This document shows positions 1 to 5,586 of a DNA stretch of 6,167 nucleotides, one piece after another; positions within the stretch are counted from its first letter, which is position 1, and each line of letters opens with the position of its first letter. Source of the stretch: JAGXLC01 sp046545795 (lineage in GTDB: Bacteria > Bacteroidota > Bacteroidia > Bacteroidales > UBA12077); assembly GCA_046545795.1 (NCBI GenBank), contig JBKGZD010000153.1, positions 1-6,167 on the forward strand. Reading direction: 5' to 3'. A model generated the notes under the pieces. That model saw nothing but the letters and a program-made list of their open reading frames with translations. It ran no database searches and was not told the DNA's origin. The translations under genes and the position numbers were made by a program.

Positions 1-11
1 CCCGTTGAATC

Positions 12-614
12 TTAATGCTTCAGAAATTTTCTTTGAAAAACCAATATTATCAAGACGCCGGTTGTAATAGCGGAATCGGCGATATTGAAAACCGGCCTGA
101 AAAAGATGAAAGGGTCATTTGCTTTGAAAGGGAACCATTCAGGATAATGACCTTTTAGAACCGGGAAATATAGCATGTCTACAACTTTCCCATGCAATAA
201 GGATGAATATCCTCCATCCTCTGGGAACAACTGCGCCACCTGGTGGTAGCTATCATTAAAAATGACTCCGTAGAAAACACTGTCTATAATATTCCCTATG
301 GCACCGGCAAAAATCAGAGATACACATGCAATCATTCCCATAGGGCTTTTCTGCTTGATAAGATAGCGAAGATACCATCCTATTCCTATAACTGCGACTA
401 TCCTGAATAATGAGAGAAACACCTTACCTTTTTTACCGAAAAACTCCATTCCAAAGGCCATACCATTATTTTCGGTAAAATGAATGATGAACCAATCATT
501 AAAAACAGGAATTTCTTCCCCCAGCATTAAATTTGTTTTTATCCAGATTTTGAAGACCTGGTCGACAACCAGGATTGAAAGTGTAATAATTAGTGCTTTT
601 GTTGTCCGGGTCAT
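12..614 (-). CDS. lspA: Lipoprotein signal peptidase (signal peptidase II)
   Basis: Inner-membrane aspartyl protease that removes the signal peptide from diacylglyceryl-modified prolipoproteins ahead of the lipobox cysteine. The 200-residue product shows the family pattern: four hydrophobic segments (about 7-26, 64-84, 92-116 and 176-196), a D-Q-x-x-K element at 18-22, ENNGMAFG at 48-55, and two presumed catalytic aspartates, D111 in GNIID and D180 in FNIAD. It is longer than the usual 150-170 residues because of an extended stretch of roughly 117-175 between the two catalytic motifs. That stretch contains a GKVVD element at 142-146. The fourth motif reads N-I-I-D-S where many homologues have N-x-x-D-R. 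The ATG at 612-614 gives a normal N-terminal anchor. No Shine-Dalgarno is visible, as is common in Bacteroidota. It is last in the ileS-dksA-lspA row, behind a hairpin in the 91-base spacer. The gene appears complete, ending in TAA. Confidence 0.96.
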   Translation of the reverse strand: MTRTTKALIITLSILVVDQVFKIWIKTNLMLGEEIPVFNDWFIIHFTENNGMAFGMEFFGKKGKVFLSLFRIVAVIGIGWYLRYLIKQKSPMGMIACVSLIFAGAIGNIIDSVFYGVIFNDSYHQVAQLFPEDGGYSSLLHGKVVDMLYFPVLKGHYPEWFPFKANDPFIFFRPVFNIADSAITTGVLIILVFQRKFLKH

Positions 615-646
615 ATTTAATTTGTATAAAATAAGGCTGTAAAAAT

Positions 647-681
647 ATAAATGATTGGTCTAAAAACGACCAATCATTTAT
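647..681 (-). terminator. Terminator-like hairpin between the dksA-like gene and lspA
   Basis: Positions 647-660 and 668-681 are perfect reverse complements (14 bp) around a 7-base loop (661-667). Read on the minus strand, the 3' arm runs straight into an A followed by five Ts, the form of an intrinsic terminator. The stem is AT-rich, with only 4 G-C pairs, so it may be leaky. It lies 24 bases past the stop of the dksA-like gene and 32 bases before the lspA start. It could therefore end or attenuate ileS-dksA transcripts, or protect a processed 3' end. The plus-strand side is also fairly T-rich, but no plus-strand gene lies upstream of it. Confidence 0.6.
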
Positions 682-705
682 TAAAATTTTGTCTTTTTTG
701 ATGTT

Positions 706-1086
706 TTAGTTTTGCTGCTGCTGTTTCGCTTCTATGCTAAGTGTAGCATGTGGAACAGCTCTCAGTCTTTCTTTAGCAATCAGCTTTCCGGTTTGTCTGC
801 AAACACCGTATGTTTTGTTCTCAATCCGGACAAGCGCTGCCTTAAGGTGTTGAATAAATTTTAACTGACGTTGTGCTAATTTTCCGGCCTCTTCTCTTGA
901 AAGCGTAGTAGCGCCTTCTTCCAATACTTTGAAGGTTGGCGACGTATCTTCAGTATCATTACTTTCACTATGAGTAATTGCCGCTTTTAGCAGTTCGTAG
1001 TCTTTTTGTGCTTTTTCAAGTTTTTTTATGATGATTTCCTTGAATTCAGCTAATTCTTCGTCTGTATACCGTGTCTTTTCCGCCAT
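706..1086 (-). CDS. TraR/DksA-family RNA polymerase-binding regulator, zinc-less variant
   Basis: The 126-residue product has the DksA/TraR layout: an N-terminal helix (about 8-37), a tip and a return helix (about 62-90) forming a coiled coil, then a C-terminal zinc-finger-like region (93-121) and a Gln-rich tail. Characterised relatives enter the RNA polymerase secondary channel and, with ppGpp, adjust transcription of stable RNA and biosynthetic promoters. The tip reads D44-T-E-D47-T-S49, which I align to the E. coli DksA D-x-x-D-x-A motif, so both acids are kept and the alanine becomes serine. The zinc region keeps its family frame (YGVC, RLRAVPHATL), but the four ligand positions C-x2-C-x17-C-x2-C read C96, T99, S117 and A120. 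Metal binding by that site is therefore unlikely. The start is supported by an AAGGAAG sequence 4 bases upstream of the ATG. It lies 61 bases after ileS and 91 before lspA. Family membership is firm; the actual regulatory role is inferred. Confidence 0.9.
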   Translation of the reverse strand: MAEKTRYTDEELAEFKEIIIKKLEKAQKDYELLKAAITHSESNDTEDTSPTFKVLEEGATTLSREEAGKLAQRQLKFIQHLKAALVRIENKTYGVCRQTGKLIAKERLRAVPHATLSIEAKQQQQN

Positions 1087-1090
1087 AGCT

Positions 1091-1097
1091 CTTCCTT
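1091..1097 (-). promoter_or_regulatory. Possible ribosome binding site of the dksA-like gene
   Basis: The minus strand reads AAGGAAG ending 4 bases before the ATG at 1084-1086, a purine-rich match to a Shine-Dalgarno sequence. It stands out because neither lspA nor ileS has one, and it supports the chosen start. The spacing is slightly short, so the match may be fortuitous. Confidence 0.4.
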
Positions 1098-1147
1098 TTT
1101 AATTTACTCGTAAATATAACGAATTTTTTATAATAAAGTATATACTA

Positions 1148-4100
1148 TCAATTCTTTTCAATTTTTATTTGTGTTTTTATATCGTCGCTGATTTCAATAG
1201 TATCAGCCTCATCCTCTGTTTCTTCAACCAGGTTAATTTCATCCGCCAATGTTTGAGCGGCAATGTACTCTTTATGCTTTTCAATTGCCTCATTTATAGC
1301 ATCAATTCTCTGTATACGAATTTTTATCCTGTCTGTTACTTCAAAATTTTTATCTTTTCTCAGATTTTGTATACGGTTAACAAATTCTCTTGCTATTCCT
1401 TCCTGTTGTAATTCATCTGTAATGGTAATATCCAGTGCAACAGTTATGTCTCCGTCTGTAGTTACTAACCAGCCAGGGATGTCTTGAGATGTAATTTCGA
1501 CATCATCCAGTTGCAGAGTTATTTGCTGATCACCTGCGGTAATACTGTAACTACCCACTTTTTCCATCTGAACGATGTCTTTCTGCTCCATTTTATTTAG
1601 TTCAGCAGAAATCTGCTTCATTAATTTTCCATATTTCGGGCCTAACTTTTTAAAGTTAGGCTTTATATTTTTAACCAGAATATCTGAAGTGTCGCTTATA
1701 TACTCAACAGTCTTAACGTTTACCTCTGTTAGAACAAGTGGTTTGACAGCTTCAAATTTTTCTTTGAATTCCTTTGAAAATACAGGAAGCAGTAATTTAT
1801 TCAATGGCTGTCGCACTTTTATGTTCACCTTCCTTCTGAGAGAGAGAACCATTGAAGTTATTCGCTGGGCAATGTCCATTCTTTCTTCAAGATTTTTATC
1901 GATCTGATTATTGCTATATTCAGGAAACATTGCCAGGTGAACAGATTCTGCCTTTGTTTTGTTGGTTACCCTGTTAAGGTCCTTAAATATTTTATCTGCA
2001 TAGAAGGGAGAAACAGGGGCCATCAACCTTGCCACATTTTCCAGGCATTTATAAAGTGTTTGATAAGCTGAAACTTTATCTTTTGAATATTCGCCTCCCC
2101 AGAAACGTTTTCTGTTTAATCTTACATACCAGTTACTCAAATTTTCTATAACAAAGTAGTGTATTGCTCTTGCTGCCTTTGTTGGCTCATAATCTTCATA
2201 ATACTCTTCAACTTCTTTTATCAGGGTATTCATTAGTGAAAGAATCCAACGGTCTATTTCAGGTCTTTCGTCATCAGGAATTTCTTCTTCTTCATAGGTA
2301 AACCTGTCAATATTTGCATATAGGGCAAAGAAATTATATGTGTTGTATAGTGTTCCGAAAAACTTCCTTTTTACTTCTTCCAATCCTTCTATATCAAATT
2401 TTAAATTATCCCAGGGTTGAGCATTTGTAATCATGTACCATCTCAGCGGGTCAGAGCCGTGTTTTTCAATAGCTTCAAACGGATCAACGGCATTACCCAG
2501 ACGTTTGGACATTTTATTCCCGTTCTTGTCCAGCACGAGTCCGTTTGAAATTATATTTTTATAAGCAACAGAATCAAAAAGCATAACAGCTATTGTATGT
2601 AAAGTAAAGAACCAGCCTCTTGTCTGGTCTACCCCTTCTGCAATATAGTCTGCTGGGAACAATTCACCAAAATGGCCTTTGTTTTCAAAAGGATAGTGAT
2701 GCTGAGCGTATGGCATTGCGCCACTATCGAACCATACGTCAATCAATGCCGGCTCGCGGTGCATCTTTTTGGCTGATTGTGAAACGAGGATAATTTCATC
2801 CACGAAAGGTCGGTGAAGGTCAAAAGAATCATAATTTTCTTTAGTCATATTCGTTTCCTCAAAGTCTTTCAATGGATTTTCTTTCATGAATCCTGCCTGA
2901 ATGGATTTGTCAATTTCTTCTTTGAGTTCTTTGACCGAGCCGATACAAATTCTTTCTTCCTTGTCTTCAGTTGACCATATAGGCAACGGAGTACCCCAGT
3001 ACCTGGAACGTGATAAGTTCCAATCAACAAGATTTTCCAACCACTTTCCAAATCTTCCAGTACCCGTAGCTTCGGGCTTCCAGTTGATATTTTTGTTATA
3101 TTCTATCAGTTTATCCTTTTGTGCTGTGGTTTTGATAAACCATGAATCCAGCGGGTAATAAAGTATAGGTTTATCTGTTCTCCAGCAGTGCGGATAGGAG
3201 TGCTCATATTTTTCTATTTTGAAAGCTTTGTTTTCTTTCTTAAGTTTTACAGCTATATCTACGTCTACAGGCGTAGCGTCTTCCGTTGCATTGGGGTCGT
3301 ATTCATTTTTCACATACCGTCCGCTGAATTCGCCCATACCCTCTACAAACTTTCCTTGTTTATCCACAAGGGTAAGTGAGCCAAGTCCGTATTTTTGACC
3401 CATTCTGAAATCGTCAGCACCAAAACTGGGTGCAAGATGAACAACTCCAGTACCTTCCTCTGTAGTAACAAAGTCCCCGGTAATAACCAAAAACGCATCA
3501 CCTTCTTCTGGTTGTTGATATGGTAATAGTTGTTCATATCGAATGCCTGCTAGATCAGCACCAAGAAATTCGGAGATAACCTTAAAAGGAATCTTCTTTT
3601 CTCCTGGTTTATAATCTTCAAGCTTTAAATTTTCATTGTCTTTTGAGAAATATTTGTACAGTAAATCTTTCGCCAATATCACCGTGATTGGTTCATGTGT
3701 GTATTGGTTGAAGGTCCTGACTTTAACGTAATGAATTCCTTTCCCCACTCCCAAAGCAGTGTTTGAAGGTAATGTCCAGGGAGTTGTTGTCCAGGCCAGG
3801 AAATAAAGATCTGTATCCAGGTCTTTAAAGAGGAATTCTGATTTTTCATCTTTTTTTACCTTAAATTGTGCTACCACAGATGTATCTTTTACTTGTTTGT
3901 AGCACCCCGGCATATTCAATTCATGAGTACTTAAGCCTGTTCCTGCAGCCGGAGAATATGGCTGAATAGTGTATCCTTTGTAAAGCAGTCCTGATTTATA
4001 GAATTGTTTCAGCAAATACCATACTGTTTCGATATATTTATTGTCGTAAGTAATGTAAGGATCGTCCAAATCTATCCAGTATCCCATTTTGGCTGTCAGG

Positions 4101-4504
4101 TCTTCCCAGACATCCTGGTATTTCATTACTTCCTTCTTGCAGGTTTCATTATATTCTTTAACGGAAATTTTTTCTCCGATATCGTCTTTTGTAATTCCCA
4201 GCTTCTTCTCTACACCAATTTCAACGGGTAGTCCATGAGTATCCCACCCGGCTTTACGTTTAACCAAAAATCCTTTCATTGTTTTATAGCGGCAAAAAAT
4301 ATCCTTGATGGTCCGTGCCATAACATGATGAATACCAGGTACACCGTTAGCTGATGGCGGACCTTCGTAAAAAACAAATGTAGGCTGACCTTCCCTCGTT
4401 TCAATACTTTTTTCAAATGTTCTCTTTTCTTCCCATTCTTTCAGTTGCTCTTTGTTTACATTTGATAGATTCAAGCTGTCATATTCCTTAAACTTCTTAC
4501 TCAT
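1148..4504 (-). CDS. ileS: Isoleucyl-tRNA synthetase, type 2 (eukaryote-like)
   Basis: Cytoplasmic class I synthetase that charges tRNA-Ile and hydrolyses misactivated valine. Over 1118 residues it shows, in order: the nucleotide-binding motif region at 48-60 (GPPSANG...GIHH); GWDTHGLPVE at 86-95; the CP1 editing domain with the threonine-rich WTTTPWTLPSN at 238-248 and GTGVVHLAPSFGADD at 351-365; LSRSRYWGTPLPIW at 497-510; WFDSG at 591-595; and the KMSKS loop as KMSKR at 664-668. An anticodon-binding helical domain (about 750-900) and a long C-terminal extension follow. No cysteine occurs after residue 820, so the C-terminal zinc site of type 1 (E. coli-like) enzymes is absent. With the length and motif spelling, this places it in the type 2 subfamily. 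The HIGH signature reads G-I-H-H, with the first His and the Gly altered. Type 2 enzymes are often tolerant of mupirocin, but that is only an inference here. The ATG at 4502-4504 fits the family's N-terminus. It is the first gene of the minus-strand block. Confidence 0.98.
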   Translation of the reverse strand: MSKKFKEYDSLNLSNVNKEQLKEWEEKRTFEKSIETREGQPTFVFYEGPPSANGVPGIHHVMARTIKDIFCRYKTMKGFLVKRKAGWDTHGLPVEIGVEKKLGITKDDIGEKISVKEYNETCKKEVMKYQDVWEDLTAKMGYWIDLDDPYITYDNKYIETVWYLLKQFYKSGLLYKGYTIQPYSPAAGTGLSTHELNMPGCYKQVKDTSVVAQFKVKKDEKSEFLFKDLDTDLYFLAWTTTPWTLPSNTALGVGKGIHYVKVRTFNQYTHEPITVILAKDLLYKYFSKDNENLKLEDYKPGEKKIPFKVISEFLGADLAGIRYEQLLPYQQPEEGDAFLVITGDFVTTEEGTGVVHLAPSFGADDFRMGQKYGLGSLTLVDKQGKFVEGMGEFSGRYVKNEYDPNATEDATPVDVDIAVKLKKENKAFKIEKYEHSYPHCWRTDKPILYYPLDSWFIKTTAQKDKLIEYNKNINWKPEATGTGRFGKWLENLVDWNLSRSRYWGTPLPIWSTEDKEERICIGSVKELKEEIDKSIQAGFMKENPLKDFEETNMTKENYDSFDLHRPFVDEIILVSQSAKKMHREPALIDVWFDSGAMPYAQHHYPFENKGHFGELFPADYIAEGVDQTRGWFFTLHTIAVMLFDSVAYKNIISNGLVLDKNGNKMSKRLGNAVDPFEAIEKHGSDPLRWYMITNAQPWDNLKFDIEGLEEVKRKFFGTLYNTYNFFALYANIDRFTYEEEEIPDDERPEIDRWILSLMNTLIKEVEEYYEDYEPTKAARAIHYFVIENLSNWYVRLNRKRFWGGEYSKDKVSAYQTLYKCLENVARLMAPVSPFYADKIFKDLNRVTNKTKAESVHLAMFPEYSNNQIDKNLEERMDIAQRITSMVLSLRRKVNIKVRQPLNKLLLPVFSKEFKEKFEAVKPLVLTEVNVKTVEYISDTSDILVKNIKPNFKKLGPKYGKLMKQISAELNKMEQKDIVQMEKVGSYSITAGDQQITLQLDDVEITSQDIPGWLVTTDGDITVALDITITDELQQEGIAREFVNRIQNLRKDKNFEVTDRIKIRIQRIDAINEAIEKHKEYIAAQTLADEINLVEETEDEADTIEISDDIKTQIKIEKN

Positions 4505-4536
4505 GGAGCTATAATTTTTGGCCGTTTAAAATTTTA

Positions 4537-4544
4537 CAAATATA
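4537..4544 (-). promoter_or_regulatory. Candidate ileS promoter -7 box (Bacteroidota type)
   Basis: The minus strand reads TATATTTG, an exact match to the Bacteroidota -7 consensus TAnnTTTG, 32 bases upstream of the ileS ATG. No TTTG -33 box is found at the expected distance. A second exact match (TATTTTTG) lies at 4557-4564, with a TTTG 15 bases further upstream at 4580-4583, shorter than the usual spacing of about 20. Either could serve. Such 8-mers are easily met by chance in AT-rich DNA. Confidence 0.3.
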
Positions 4545-4699
4545 GTAGTTATAATCCAAAAATATAAACTTATCAATGACAAACTGTTGCCGTTTTATTG
4601 TTCCTAATTTCCAGGAAAATTCAACTTCTTGCAATCCTGTTCTCAGGTTAATTTGTTTCCTTCTTAATCCCTGTACTGGGACTTATCTGAAATCTTTTG

Positions 4700-4707
4700 T
4701 AAATTTG
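4700..4707 (+). promoter_or_regulatory. Candidate -7 box for the rightward membrane-protein gene
   Basis: TAAATTTG matches TAnnTTTG exactly and would start a transcript about 125 bases before the ATG at 4836. No TTG or TTTG lies at the expected -33 distance; the nearest TTTG (4652-4655) is 44 bases away. A transcript from here would carry the 4765-4776 palindrome in its leader. Confidence 0.22.
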
Positions 4708-4752
4708 CCCTGTCATGTTGTGCTTATTTCACTGTAATAGACTAATACCAAC

Positions 4753-4793
4753 ACATTCCAATGACTTAATATTAAGAATGTTTGTTCTGGAAT
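4753..4793. repeat. Palindrome cluster (possible operator) before the membrane-protein gene
   Basis: CTTAATATTAAG at 4765-4776 is a perfect 12-bp palindrome. It sits inside two further pairs of inverted arms: ACATTC (4753-4758) with GAATGT (4776-4781), and ATTCCA (4755-4760) with TGGAAT (4788-4793). The arms overlap and are not centred on one point, so they cannot all pair at once. The cluster ends 42 bases before the ATG at 4836, a plausible place for a dimeric repressor or activator site. AT-rich DNA gives such palindromes by chance fairly often. Confidence 0.3.
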
Positions 4794-4835
4794 AATCACA
4801 TAATACAGAAATTAAATCATTAACTATTTATTATA

Positions 4836-5549
4836 ATGGAATTTGTTGACCTTAATTTACTGGATTTTTTAAAGTATGGTGCTCTTGGTATTGCACTGGC
4901 TTTAGCAATTTTATCTTACCGTTTGCTATCTAAGGAACAAGATAAAGAGGAAGTTCGGGAACCCATGCTAAAATCAATTCGATATTATTTATTCTTCGCA
5001 GTTATCTTATCCTTGTTTTTCGGAACTGTGGAGCTGGTATCCGAGAATGACAATGAAGGAGAACAAGCTAAAATGGCTATATCAGCTCTTTGGGAAGAAA
5101 ATTTCAGCCATCTCAATGACTCTACCCTTGAACAAAAAATTAACCGTATCAGAAATTTACCTGGAAATTATGACTCTAAAGTTGACACTAGTAAGGTCTG
5201 TAAAACACTCGAGGAAAAATTGATTGAATGTGAGCAGGAACTTCTTGAAGTCAATCAGGGTTTTTATTCAGTCATTACCAAACTGAGAAAAGCGGTAGAT
5301 AAAGACCCTGATGGTTGGATTAATATCGAGTTTAACAAAGATGAAAAAGAGGAAATTTATAGTACATTAGAAAAAATTTATATTTCATTGGGTGAATCGG
5401 ATGATTTAAATTTGTCTGATGAAAAAATTATTGAAAAATGGAAAAAATTGAAAAGAAACTGGAGCGAAGAGAACCACAAATATATCTTTCGTTCTGATGT
5501 GCCGGAACTGGTAAGAATATACCTGAATAAATTTCATCCAAGTGAATGA
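4836..5549 (+). CDS. Hypothetical two-segment membrane protein with charged C-terminal domain
   Basis: I do not recognise this 237-residue protein. The N-terminal part has two hydrophobic segments, about 13-31 and 50-68, joined by a short, highly charged loop (RLLSKEQDKEEVREPMLKSIR). The loop is rich in Lys/Arg while the residues before segment 1 are acidic. By the positive-inside rule the loop would be cytoplasmic, with the N-terminus and the domain after residue 69 periplasmic. That C-terminal domain (about 70-237) is helical-looking and rich in Glu and Lys, with a possible coiled coil at about 119-152, two cysteines (122 and 132) and a Lys/Trp-rich patch at 200-209. No enzymatic motif, lipobox or cleavable signal peptide is seen. 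Segment 1 followed by a charged loop and segment 2 resembles an anchoring module rather than a transporter. The ATG at 4836 follows an AT-rich leader without a Shine-Dalgarno. The gene is divergent from ileS and 37 bases upstream of the flavoprotein gene. Base composition resembles its neighbours, and there is no sign of truncation. Confidence 0.8.
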   Translation: MEFVDLNLLDFLKYGALGIALALAILSYRLLSKEQDKEEVREPMLKSIRYYLFFAVILSLFFGTVELVSENDNEGEQAKMAISALWEENFSHLNDSTLEQKINRIRNLPGNYDSKVDTSKVCKTLEEKLIECEQELLEVNQGFYSVITKLRKAVDKDPDGWINIEFNKDEKEEIYSTLEKIYISLGESDDLNLSDEKIIEKWKKLKRNWSEENHKYIFRSDVPELVRIYLNKFHPSE

Positions 5550-5586
5550 ATTGCAAGCTTTTGAATGTAAAACTATAAACTAAATA

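Larger units (their letters stand above)
4505..4835. other. Divergent intergenic region between ileS and the membrane-protein gene
   Basis: This 331-base AT-rich spacer must hold the start signals for ileS (leftward) and for the 237-residue protein (rightward). I see candidate -7 boxes for both directions and a palindromic cluster at 4753-4793, each listed separately. The longest open frame I found by eye is 53 codons (4576-4737, plus strand); its composition does not look coding. No tRNA cloverleaf, T-box-like leader or insertion-sequence end is evident. Confidence 0.7.

Noticed and set aside
1..11. Start of a further gene downstream of lspA
   Set aside because: Eleven bases without a start codon; nothing can be supported.
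1169..1907. Several plus-strand open frames of 74-110 codons opposite ileS
   Set aside because: They lie antisense to a firmly identified IleS frame, have Phe/Ser/Leu-rich translations typical of the reverse complement of a coding sequence, and show no domains.
2901..4231. Other open frames of 63-85 codons overlapping ileS, on both strands
   Set aside because: All are out-of-frame shadows of ileS; the ileS frame is continuous with conserved motifs throughout this stretch.
4505..4600. T-box or other tRNA-sensing leader before ileS
   Set aside because: No T-box consensus, specifier stem or antiterminator/terminator pair is visible on the minus strand, and such leaders are not expected in this phylum.
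4601..4617. Short inverted repeat TTCCT...AGGAA in the divergent spacer
   Set aside because: Only five pairs with a 7-base loop and no T-tract; too weak to call a terminator or operator.
4576..4737. A 53-codon plus-strand open frame (starting MTNCCRFIVP) with six cysteines in the ileS spacer
   Set aside because: It has no ribosome binding site, an unusual composition for a coding region and no recognisable domain. It overlaps the likely promoter zone. A 53-codon frame is expected by chance in a spacer of this size, so I do not call it a gene.
5550..5586. Possible terminator or promoter between the membrane-protein and flavoprotein genes
   Set aside because: The 37 bases hold only an AAGCTT palindrome, with no stable stem and no TAnnTTTG box, so co-transcription is as likely as independent expression.
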